From: Streptacidiphilus sp041262165
GTDB lineage: Bacteria; Actinomycetota; Actinomycetes; Streptomycetales; Streptomycetaceae
Direction: 5' to 3'
DNA length: 64,000 nt
NCBI RefSeq assembly: GCF_041262165.1
Contig: NZ_JBGCBY010000032.1
Coordinates: 1-64,000, forward strand
This document shows, piece by piece, positions 40,885 through 48,306 of the stretch. The translations under genes were made by a program, and so were the position numbers. The notes beneath the pieces are model-generated. The model saw nothing but the letters and a program-made list of their open reading frames with translations. It did no database searches and was not told where the DNA came from. Each line of letters begins with the position of its first letter. Within the stretch, counting starts at the first letter, position 1.

Positions 40885-41592
40885 CTACCAGGGAATGGTG
40901 CCGTCGGCGTCGAAGTAGCCCCCGGTGGGGCCATCAGGACCCACCTGCGCCATGTGCACGATGATCTCGGCGCCCTGCTCGACCGTCTGGATGCCGGTGT
41001 TCCCGTTCAGGTCGGTCTTGGTGAAGCCCGGCTCCACTGCGTTGATCCGCATGTTCGGGAACGCCTTCGCGTACTGCACGGTGACCATGTTGACCGCGGC
41101 CTTCGACGCCGGGTAGGCGACGCCCGGGTAGACGTACCTCGGGGTGCCCGGGGTGGTGACCTCCGTCAGCGAGGCCAGGCCGCTGCTGACGTTGACCACG
41201 ACCGGGGCGGCGGAGCGCTGCAGCAGCGGGAGAAACGCGTGGGTGACGCGCACCGTGCCGAACACGTTCGTCTCGAACGTCTTCCGCATCAGGTCGGCGG
41301 TCACGTCCGCGGGGCCGATCACGCCGTTGTCGTCACTCCTCTCTTCGATACCGGCGTTGTTCACCAGTACGTCCAGCCCTCCGGCGGCCTCGATGACCTT
41401 CACTGCGGCCTCGACGGACGCGTCGTCGGTGACGTCGAGCTGGACCGCCCGCGCGCCCAACTGCTCGGCGGCCCGGCGCCCGCGTTCGGCGTCCCGGCTT
41501 CCGAAGTAGACGGTGTGGCCCGCGGCGATGAGCCGGCGGGCGGTCTCGAAGCCGAGACCCTTGTTCGCTCCGGTGATCAGTGTTGCCGTCAT
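40885..41592 (-). CDS. Short-chain dehydrogenase/reductase
   Basis: A 235-residue SDR. The cofactor motif 'TGANKGLG' (7-14) and 'VLVNNAGIEE' are present, with catalytic Ser in 'NVSSGLASL' and the Y-x-x-x-K pair in 'VAYPASKAA'. 'FGSRDAERGR' after beta-2 suggests NADPH preference. The substrate is a small carbonyl compound, unknown. It is divergent from the XRE-type regulator at 41709, a common pair in actinomycetes, and is probably repressed by it. Confidence 0.9.
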   Translation of the reverse strand: MTATLITGANKGLGFETARRLIAAGHTVYFGSRDAERGRRAAEQLGARAVQLDVTDDASVEAAVKVIEAAGGLDVLVNNAGIEERSDDNGVIGPADVTADLMRKTFETNVFGTVRVTHAFLPLLQRSAAPVVVNVSSGLASLTEVTTPGTPRYVYPGVAYPASKAAVNMVTVQYAKAFPNMRINAVEPGFTKTDLNGNTGIQTVEQGAEIIVHMAQVGPDGPTGGYFDADGTIPW

Positions 41593-41708
41593 GCCTCCAC
41601 GATGCGGCGGAGCTGCGCGCTCAGCCAGGCGTCCCGCCTTCCTGGGAATGTCCAGCCTGGGACTGTCAGTACCAGGACGATCCGAGCGGGGCGGTGCACA
41701 GTGGTGTC

Positions 41709-42539
41709 ATGGCGAGCACGGAGTTTGGGCACACGGTGCGGCGCTGGCGCGACCGGGTCTCCCCGGGGGCGGCTGGGCTACCCTTCGGCGGACATCGCCG
41801 CGCGGCCGGCCTGCGCCGCGAGGAGCTCGCCCTGCTGGCCGGGATCTCGGTCGACTATGTCACCCGCCTCGAACAGGGCCGCGCGACCAACCCGTCGGAG
41901 CAGGTCGTCGAGGCTCTGGGCCGGGCTCTGCGCTTGTCCGGAGCCGAGCGCGAGCATCTGTTCCACGTCGCCGGGCTCGTGCCGCCGGGGCAGGGCACGG
42001 TGCCCGCCTACATCACGCCAAGCGTTCAGCGGATGCTGGACAGGCTGACCGGGACGCCCGTCGCGGTCTCCGACGCGACGTGGACGCTGCTGCTGGCCAA
42101 CCCGCTGTACACGGCCTTGATGGGTCAATACCACGGCGACGAGCGCAACGCGGTGTGGCGCAACTTCCTCGGCTCGGGCAGCCGCGTCCGCCACACACCG
42201 CAGTCCCGGCGCGCGCTCGATGCCGCGCAGGTCTCCACATTGCGGGCGACGGCGAGCCGTTATCCGGCAGACCAGCGGCTGCGGCGCCTGGTCGCGGAGC
42301 TGCGCGCGAACAGTGACCGGTTCGCCGAGCTGTGGGATTCCGGAACCGTGGGCCGGCACGAGGCGTCGCGCAAGACCATCGATCACCCGCAGGTGGGCGC
42401 GTTGACGCTGGATTGCGACGTGCTCAGCGTCGCGGGCAGCGACCTGCGCATCATGATCTACACCGCCGAGCCCGACACCGAGGACGCCGAACGACTTGCG
42501 CTCCTCGCGGTCCTCGGCACGCAGACACTCGTCGGCTAG
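41709..42539 (+). CDS. XRE-type regulator with MmyB-like ligand-binding domain
   Basis: A 276-residue protein. HTH: 'RAAGLRREELALLAGISVDY' with 'VTRLEQGRATNPSEQVVEAL' (about 35-75). The C-terminal domain (about 100-275) is MmyB-like: 'PVAVSDATWTLLLANPLY', 'NFLGSG', 'RLRRLVAELRANSDRFAELW' and 'HPQVGALTLDCDVLSVAGSD'. Such domains bind fatty-acid-like or similar ligands. ATG 41709 gives the family start. Divergent from the SDR gene. An IS481 remnant abuts its stop codon. Confidence 0.9.
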   Translation: MASTEFGHTVRRWRDRVSPGAAGLPFGGHRRAAGLRREELALLAGISVDYVTRLEQGRATNPSEQVVEALGRALRLSGAEREHLFHVAGLVPPGQGTVPAYITPSVQRMLDRLTGTPVAVSDATWTLLLANPLYTALMGQYHGDERNAVWRNFLGSGSRVRHTPQSRRALDAAQVSTLRATASRYPADQRLRRLVAELRANSDRFAELWDSGTVGRHEASRKTIDHPQVGALTLDCDVLSVAGSDLRIMIYTAEPDTEDAERLALLAVLGTQTLVG

Positions 42540-43434
42540 CTGTACTGACCCGTGAGGTTGGGGACGCGGCTCGCGGGTGGTTGGCCCTTCAGCGCGGTGT
42601 GTGCGCGGTGGTGGTTGTAGGTGTGCAGCCAGAGAGGGTAGGCATCGCGTCGTTCCCGCTCGGTTCGGTAGGGCCTGGCGTAGGCCCATTCGTCGAGCAG
42701 GGTGCGGTTGAAGCGCTCGACGTGGTCAGAGTGTCGAGCCAGGTTCGTGAGCGGTAGCAGGAGCCGTTGTCGGTCAGGACACGTTGGACGGTGATTCCGG
42801 CCTCCGCGAAGAAGCTCTGAGCTCGGGTCCAGAACGCGGTGGCTGTCTCTCGCTTCTCGTCGGGCAGAATTTCGCTGTAGGCCAGGCGGGAGTGATCGTC
42901 CACGGCATTGTGGATGTAGCTGTATCCGCCGCCAGAGCGGTTCTTGATCCCGGCCTGTCTGCCGAGGGTTCGATGGCCGCCACCATTGGGGATGTTGCCG
43001 AGCTTCTTGATGTCCACGTGCACCATGTCGCCAGGGGCAGCGTGCTCGTAGCGCCTGATCACGCGTCCGGTGCTGCGATCCAGATGTGTCAGGCGTGCGA
43101 TGCGGTACCGGGTCAGGACGCGGTGAACGGTGGCTGGGTTGAGCCCGAGAAGGTAGGCGATCCGGGCCGGCCCCCAGCGCCGCAGGACCCGGACCTTGAT
43201 GATGCGTCGCTCGGTGCGGGTCGGCGTGCGTCGGGGACTGTCGTGCGGACGGCTGGACCGGTCGGCCATTCCGGCCACGCCCAGTTCCCGGTACCGGTCC
43301 GCCCACCGCTTGGCCGTCGTGGGGGAAACCTGGAAACGCTCGGCGGCACGTCGGAGCGGCCAACCATCGTCTACGACACAGCGTGCCAGTCGTAGGCGGC
43401 CCGTCTCGGTCGGGGGTGCATTGCGATGGACCAT
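42536..43434 (-). pseudogene. IS481-type transposase with deletion and frameshift
   Basis: From ATG 43434 the frame gives an HTH ('GWPLRRAAERFQVSPTTAKR') and the DDE core: 'GDMVHVDIKKLGNI' (first Asp) and 'QRVLTDNGSCYRS' (second Asp). It then loses register near 42750. A second frame resumes at 'DHVERFNRTLLDEWAYARPY' (the Glu) and ends 'GQPPASRVPNLTGQYS' at 42536. Roughly 20-25 codons between the two, including the usual R-P-Q-T-N-G-K stretch, are missing. The transposase should be inactive. Terminal repeats could not be matched, so the ends are uncertain. Confidence 0.85.
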
Positions 43435-43459
43435 GTCGGTGTTCCTCGTTCCGAACGTG

Positions 43460-43505
43460 ACCGCGGCCGGGGACACGAGCTGTTGATCGTGTCCCCGGCC
43501 GCGGT
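43460..43505 (-). terminator. Very strong hairpin after the DsbA-family gene
   Basis: A perfect 19-bp stem (43460-43478 with 43487-43505) and an eight-base loop, 42 bases beyond the DsbA-type gene stop at 43548. It separates that operon from the transposase remnant. Confidence 0.82.
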
Positions 43506-43547
43506 GATGGGGTGGTGGCGCGCTGCTGAGCGCGGTTGCCAACTGCT

Positions 43548-44273
43548 CTACATCGGGCGCCCGACCTGTTGGTCATCGGGGGGTGTGGGTACCTCGCAGG
43601 TGCCGTCGGGGCTGCAGAGCACTCCCGCCTCCTCGGCACTGGCCTCGGGCCGGCTGGTCCATGCCTGGTGCAAGGCCCGGGTGAACGCGTCGGAGGACTG
43701 GCCGCCGGAGACGGTGTGCCGCCCGTCGATAAGGAAGAAGGGGACCCCGGTCGCTCCCAGGTCCGCCGCGCGCTGTTCCTCGGCGCGCACGGCGGCGGTG
43801 TAGGCGGTCGGATCGTCGAGTACCTGGCCCACCTCGTGGGTGTCGAGTCCCACCTCCGGGGCGAGTTCGGAAAGGGCACTGGTGGTGAACAGGGTGCGTG
43901 CCTGGGCGAAGTTGGCGTGGAACGCGGCGGTGATGAACTGGTGCTGGAGGTTGCGCTCCCGAGCGAGGTGCACCAGTCGGTGGACGTCCAGGGTGTTTCC
44001 GATCTGGCGGTCGGTGCGATAGTCCAGGCCCTCGCTACGGGCGAGTTCGGCGACCCGGCGGTCCATACCCGGCCCCTGTGGGCCGAACTTGCTCCTCAGC
44101 ATCTGCTCGACGGGCACGATGTCGGCGCGGTCGCGTCCGGGTTCCAGCTCGAAGGACCGGTACTCCACCACAACCTGGTCGCGGTGCTCGAAGCCGGCCA
44201 GGGCCTGCTCGAAGCGGGCCTTGCCGATGTAGCACCAGGGGCACACGATGTCGCCCCATACCTCTACGCGCAT
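43548..44273 (-). CDS. FrnE-like DsbA-family oxidoreductase
   Basis: A 241-residue cytoplasmic thioredoxin-fold protein. 'MRVEVWGDIVCPWCYIGKAR' carries the C-x-x-C active site, and 'ATGVPFFLIDGRHTVSGGQS' contains the cis-proline loop. The overall pattern fits the FrnE/2-hydroxychromene isomerase-like branch, which acts as disulfide isomerase or on polyketide intermediates. ATG 44273 follows AGGAGAA. It lies downstream of two NTF2-like genes in the same direction, facing the HxlR regulator, and may be induced by the same redox or electrophile signal. Confidence 0.88.
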   Translation of the reverse strand: MRVEVWGDIVCPWCYIGKARFEQALAGFEHRDQVVVEYRSFELEPGRDRADIVPVEQMLRSKFGPQGPGMDRRVAELARSEGLDYRTDRQIGNTLDVHRLVHLARERNLQHQFITAAFHANFAQARTLFTTSALSELAPEVGLDTHEVGQVLDDPTAYTAAVRAEEQRAADLGATGVPFFLIDGRHTVSGGQSSDAFTRALHQAWTSRPEASAEEAGVLCSPDGTCEVPTPPDDQQVGRPM

Positions 44274-44419
44274 GATGTGCTGGTTCTCCTTGAAGTCGTT
44301 GTTTTCGGTTGCGGAAGGCTGCCCATTACCGGGCCCACCGGGGTCGTCCTGCGCAGGAAGTGCGCTGGTCTGCCCCTGGCCCCGGGGCGGCACCGGGTGG
44401 GGTGCCACCCCGGGGGAGG

Positions 44420-44827
44420 TCAGGCGGTCATGGCCGCGTGGACGCCGGCGGAGTCGACGAACTGCTCGAAGCGCACGATCCGTCCGCCGCGCACGACGAA
44501 GCTGTGCGCGACCCGGACCTCCATCGACTTGCCGGTCGCCTTGTTGACGGCGCTGTAGCGGGCCAGGACCACGACCCGCTCACCGTCGACGACGTAGGTG
44601 TCGTCGTGGGTGACCCACTGGTCCCACGCTGCGGCCAACTGCTCCATGACGCCGGCGATGACGCCGTCCGGGGTGCGGTAAGTGCCGCCCAGGGGGAAGC
44701 CGGCCGTCTCGGTCCACTCGACATCGGGGGCGACGGTGGCCCGGAACGCCTCCAGGTCACCGGTGGCCGACGCCAGGTACTGGCGCCGCACCACGTCGGC
44801 CGGAGCCGTCGAGGTTTCCAAGTCCAT
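44420..44827 (-). CDS. NTF2/SnoaL-like protein
   Basis: A 135-residue alpha+beta barrel protein: 'DVVRRQYLASATGDLEAFRA', 'APDVEWTE', 'GRIVRFEQFVD'. The family includes SnoaL polyketide cyclases, ketosteroid isomerases and many unknown stress-linked proteins. ATG 44827 was chosen; a GTG at 44836 is an alternative. It lies 16 bases after the next NTF2-like gene, so they are cotranscribed. The reaction is unknown. Confidence 0.82.
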   Translation of the reverse strand: MDLETSTAPADVVRRQYLASATGDLEAFRATVAPDVEWTETAGFPLGGTYRTPDGVIAGVMEQLAAAWDQWVTHDDTYVVDGERVVVLARYSAVNKATGKSMEVRVAHSFVVRGGRIVRFEQFVDSAGVHAAMTA

Positions 44828-44843
44828 GCTCACCACGCGGCTT

Positions 44844-45224
44844 TCAGAACATGCCGTTGTCGTTGGCGGCGGTGGTCGGGACCTCCTGGATGACGTCCCA
44901 GTGCTCGACGACCTTGCCGTCCTCCAGGCGGAAGTAGTCCGCCAGCGCCCGGCCCGGCTTGCCGGGCTCCAGTACCAGGTGGGAGTGCGTGACCACCATG
45001 TCGCCCTCGGCGATCACCCGCTTGATATCCAGCCGCAGGTCCGGGTACTCGCCGCGCAGCCAGCGAACGAAGCCGATGAATGCCTCCGGGCCGTCCTGGG
45101 CGTCGGGGTTGTGCTGGACGTAGCGGGGGCCGAAGTGGTCCGCGATCGCCTTCTCCGGGTTGCCGCCGAAGGCGGTCTGGTAGTAGTCCACGACGATCTT
45201 CTTGTTCTGCTCCAGGACGGACAT
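44844..45224 (-). CDS. NTF2/SnoaL-like protein
   Basis: A 126-residue protein typical of the SnoaL-like group found beside HxlR regulators: 'NKKIVVDYYQTAFGGNPEKA', 'YVQHNPDAQDGPEAFIGF' and 'GKVVEHWDVIQEVP'. GGAG lies upstream of ATG 45224. It is the first gene of a three-gene leftward group and divergent from the HxlR gene. Confidence 0.85.
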   Translation of the reverse strand: MSVLEQNKKIVVDYYQTAFGGNPEKAIADHFGPRYVQHNPDAQDGPEAFIGFVRWLRGEYPDLRLDIKRVIAEGDMVVTHSHLVLEPGKPGRALADYFRLEDGKVVEHWDVIQEVPTTAANDNGMF

Positions 45225-45659
45225 GCCTGCTCCAATCGGGTAGGGGACACCGCCTCGACGGCACAGGTGCGCCGTCGGACACCGGTGATGGCCGCAGTGA
45301 TTTCAAGGGGGCCCCGCGCTTCTTCCTCGGCGGCCTGTGGGCGACAGGCACGCGGCGCTGGTCCTACTTTGGGGCTGACGGCCCCGAAAGGGGGACCGCT
45401 CCGGCATCACCCGGACAGCAGGGCGCGAAGGGCGGAAAGACCAGAAGCCTTCCTAGAACGCCGTGTCGCTGCTACCTGCTTCACGACCCAGACTATGCCT
45501 CCCCCGCCCATTCGGAAGAGGCTTAGGACCGGGCCTGCTCAGGACCTTAGTTACCCTCCTTGCGCTCGGCCACTGGAAGCGTGGTCGCTTCGTCTTCTAC
45601 GCTAAGCAGGAAGCTTTCGATTCGGAAGTACCCACTTCAAAGTAAGTAAGGGCAGCGGC
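45225..45659. promoter_or_regulatory. Divergent region with probable HxlR operator
   Basis: About 435 bases without a gene between the NTF2-like start and the HxlR start. Near its right end AAGTA-CCC-ACTT-CA-AAGT-AAGTA (45626-45647) contains the palindrome ACTTCAAAGT (45634-45643), a plausible HxlR operator immediately before the regulator's ribosome site. Confidence 0.5.
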
Positions 45660-46061
45660 ATGAGCCAAACGAGGGAGACCCGGTCACGGACGACGGGGTT
45701 CGACGTCTACGACCGCACGTGTCCGGCCCGCTTGGTCCTGGAGCACGTCACCAGCCGCTGGGGTGTCCTGGCGCTGGGGGCACTGCGCGAGCGCACCTAC
45801 CGCTTCAGCGAACTGCGCCGGCGGATCGACGGTGTCAGCGAGAAGATGCTCGCCCAGACACTGCAGACCCTGGAACGCGACGGCTTCGTCCACCGCAAGG
45901 CCTACCCGCAAGTCCCGCCCCGCGTGGAGTACAGCCTGACCCCACAGGGCCAGGAAGCAGCCGAACTGGTCACCGGGCTCGTCACCTGGGTCGAACAACG
46001 CATGCCCGGTATCCTCCACCAGCACCAACTCCACGACGACCCCAACGAGGCCACCGCATAG
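45660..46061 (+). CDS. HxlR-family regulator
   Basis: A 133-residue winged-helix protein: 'TCPARLVLEHVTSRWGVLAL' with the conserved N-terminal cysteine, 'YRFSELRRRIDGVSEKMLAQ' (recognition helix) and 'KAYPQVPPRVEYSLTPQGQE' (wing). In relatives such as YodB/QorR the cysteine senses quinones, diamide or hypochlorite. It probably represses the divergent NTF2/NTF2/DsbA genes and itself. Confidence 0.88.
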   Translation: MSQTRETRSRTTGFDVYDRTCPARLVLEHVTSRWGVLALGALRERTYRFSELRRRIDGVSEKMLAQTLQTLERDGFVHRKAYPQVPPRVEYSLTPQGQEAAELVTGLVTWVEQRMPGILHQHQLHDDPNEATA

Positions 46062-46346
46062 GACCACGGACGCGACTACCGACTCCATGGGCGGCCGGAA
46101 GCCCTAAACCAGGCCCACCGCTGTCACCAACCTCTATGGATAGAACAGCTAGCGGCCCGTCAACTGGCAGGCCGGTACGGCCGGATCGAGCGGGCGTGTC
46201 AGTCGCCCTCCGCGGCGATCGGGCCGTCGCATGGCTGCTCGCGGAGCGCAGAAGGCACCGACGTCTATTGAACGCGTTCGAATCCTATGTCGCACGGGAG
46301 ATCGTCGTCGCAGCGCATACGGCGCCGTGGGGAAGGGGTGCGGCTG

Positions 46347-46892
46347 TTAGTTCTGGTGGTGCCAGGGGTTGATCAGCGTGACACCGGTGCGGGCGAGGTG
46401 TTTGGTGTTGCGGCTGGCGAGGGTCCAGCCGTTGGCCAGGGCGGTGGCGGCGATCAGGGCGTCGGGTGGGTCGATGCTCTGCCCCGTGGCCTTGAGCGTC
46501 TTGTGCAGGGCGAGGTAGGCGGCGGCTTCGGGTTCGCCGACGGCGGCGATACGCCGGTGGTACTCGGTACGCAGCACGCCCTGGTCGTGCGGGGCGGTCG
46601 CGGGGTCGGCCAGCAGCAGCTCGACGCGCCGGTCGTTGATCCGCTCGTACTTCCAGGTGGACTCGGACAGGAAGAACTGCACGCGCTGGACGGCCGGGTT
46701 CTGGGCTCCGGCCACCGGCTCGGCATCAGCCAGGCAGGTCAGCGTCTTGTTCCGGTCCCGCGGAGCCAGCAGCCCGGTGAGGTACTCGCGGAAACTGCGC
46801 CGCTGGGCCAGCGAGACCATCAAGTCATCGAAGCGGGCCGCGTACGCCTCCAATGGACCCGGCGCGGGCGGGCACAGCCGCCGTTCGGTCAT
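46347..46892 (-). pseudogene. Chimera: IS701-type transposase N-terminus fused to a PIN-toxin C-terminus
   Basis: Residues 1 to about 107 are an IS701-type transposase start ('PPAPGPLEAYAARFDDL', 'RRSFREYLTGLLAPRDRNKT', 'NPAVQRVQFFLSESTW'). Residues about 108-181 are the end of a VapC-like PIN domain ('PEAAAYLALHKTLKATGQSI', 'DPPDALIAATALANGWTLAS', 'RNTKHLARTGVTLINPW'). One uninterrupted frame spans both. The transposase DDE residues and the PIN first aspartates are absent, so neither activity is expected, although the fusion could be expressed from the IS promoter. The element seems to have inserted into a vapC gene and then lost its rest. Confidence 0.8.
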
Positions 46893-46994
46893 CAGGAACC
46901 CCCCTGCAACCTGCGAAAACCCCAACTTCAGGCGTATCGCCGACCTGACCCAACGTCAACCCTTGTTACTCGCCGGTGCAACAAACCACCGGTA
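46765..46994 (-). repeat. IS701-type fragment, copy 1 of an inverted ~230-bp repeat
   Basis: This block, read on the minus strand, matches 52062-52290 on the plus strand almost base for base; one G-run differs by one base and one T/G change is seen. It contains the 5' noncoding part of the element and the first ~42 codons of the transposase. Confidence 0.85.
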
Positions 46995-47074
46995 GCGCGC
47001 GCAGGCGGGCCAACCCGGCGTTGTAGGCGTTGCTGTCCATCGCTGATCCCTATCGTGTAAACGGAGCTGTGGGC

Positions 47075-47800
47075 TCAGAACCAGTGCGGGCGGTAGGCGC
47101 CGCCGACGCGCGTGGGGCATTCGTCTCCGGGCTGGAGAGGAAGATCAAAGGTCTGGTGGGCCGCTGCGATCTCCTTGGCGGTCAGCTGCCGGTCGCCGAC
47201 AGCGGCGAACTGCCACAAACGCGGTTCGACTTCCTCCCAAGACGCCGACGCGATGGCGTAGACGCGCCGCACAGTGCCCTCGACCGCGACGATTGCGTAC
47301 CTCGCCTCAGCGCGAACTTTCGCGCCGATCGGCCAGACCCCTCGGTCACTGTCGTACTGTCCGATGCCCCCGACCTCGCCGACCCGGCCCCGCGGATCGT
47401 CCGGGTACTCGCGGACACGGTCTCGACGAGAGATGACGACCGCGACCCGCTCTCCGTTTCGTCGTTGGTGCCCCCAGCGCTTCACCACAGCTTGGCGGGT
47501 CACCCCCAGGACAGCCGCAACGTCCTCGTAGTCAGTGCCGTTGTTCAGGGCGATCAGAGCCGTCTCCGCTATCGAGGGCTCCAGCGCCTTGAGGAGTTGA
47601 TTCTGCGCGGCTAGAAAGCCGAGCACTCCTTGTTGCTCGTCCTGGTCGCCGGCGGCCCTGGCAAGGAAGGGGGACCGAGCACCGTCCTCGCCGACCTGGG
47701 CCAACTCGCGGGCCCACTTCCGGGCAAGGTCCAGAAGGTCGCCCTGGATACGGAGGTGCTGTGCCTCCGTTGGCGGCTGGAACTGCCGATCTCCACGCAT
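47075..47800 (-). CDS. HTH protein with a C-terminal domain of unknown function
   Basis: A 241-residue protein. A sigma/Xre-like HTH 'IALNNGTDYEDVAAVLGVTR' with 'QAVVKRWG' (about 83-112) is followed by a conserved-looking domain (about 118-241): 'VAVVISRRDRVREYPDDPRG', 'RYAIVAVEGTVRRVYAIAS', 'WQFAAVGDRQLTAKEIAAA' and 'CPTRVGGAYRPHWF'. I do not know the second domain; its layout recalls PUA/EVE-like modules seen in nucleic-acid or restriction proteins. ATG 47800 is placed directly beside a 47-bp palindromic operator, so autoregulation is likely. Confidence 0.75.
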   Translation of the reverse strand: MRGDRQFQPPTEAQHLRIQGDLLDLARKWARELAQVGEDGARSPFLARAAGDQDEQQGVLGFLAAQNQLLKALEPSIAETALIALNNGTDYEDVAAVLGVTRQAVVKRWGHQRRNGERVAVVISRRDRVREYPDDPRGRVGEVGGIGQYDSDRGVWPIGAKVRAEARYAIVAVEGTVRRVYAIASASWEEVEPRLWQFAAVGDRQLTAKEIAAAHQTFDLPLQPGDECPTRVGGAYRPHWF

Positions 47801-47805
47801 GGGAC

Positions 47806-47852
47806 AACCTTAGTAATCCCTTCCTCTTGATCGCAAGGGGATTACCTAGGTT
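47806..47852. promoter_or_regulatory. Palindromic operator upstream of the HTH gene
   Basis: AACCTTAGTAATCCCTT (47806-47822) faces AAGGGGATTACCTAGGTT (47835-47852) in inverted orientation with few mismatches. The dyad ends six bases from the HTH gene's ATG and has an A+T content well above its surroundings. It is a strong candidate for binding by the HTH protein itself. Confidence 0.6.
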
Positions 47853-48306
47853 GCCCCATCTGGAGGAGCTCCACGCCGGCATAGTCAGGGCGGAACCAGC
47901 CGATGCGGCCACCGGTCTGCTCCTCGACCCGGGCTCTTACTGTGTGCCCGGTCGGGTCAGTGTTCGTACGCGGTGCCGGGCATGGCCGGAGGCGATGCTG
48001 GCCGAGGTGCGGCCATTACAGTCGGGGAGCCCCGCGACGACACGCCTCGCCGCCGCGATGATCGACCACGCCTCGACCACTACGCCGAAGTGATCTCCCA
48101 CAAGGCGACGTCTACTGCGTGCGCGGCTGCTGCCCCGCCACTGGATCCCATGGCCATCTGCTGTCCGCGTGCGGAGCGCGATTCGCTGGAGTGGGCAAGC
48201 GGCGCCCAGTGTTATTGAATGAGATGTGCGGTCAGGCATTTCGGGGCCTGTCGCAGGCGTCAGAACACGGCCCCGGCTCTGCGCCGGGGATTGCTGAGGG
48301 AGCCGC
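47853..48306. other. Intergenic region, no gene recognised
   Basis: About 450 bases between the operator of the HTH gene and the start of the SpoIIE-type regulator. It should hold the latter's promoter. No convincing coding region. Confidence 0.45.

Noticed and set aside
42541..43460. Terminal inverted repeats for the IS481 remnant
   Set aside because: A TGT-type end is possible at 42541, but no matching end could be found near the transposase start; the hairpin at 43460-43505 belongs to the neighbouring operon.
45225..45560. Rho-independent terminator or riboswitch in the HxlR divergent region
   Set aside because: A short GGGGC/GCCCC hairpin is visible near 45370, but it is not downstream of any gene and no riboswitch-like architecture could be built.
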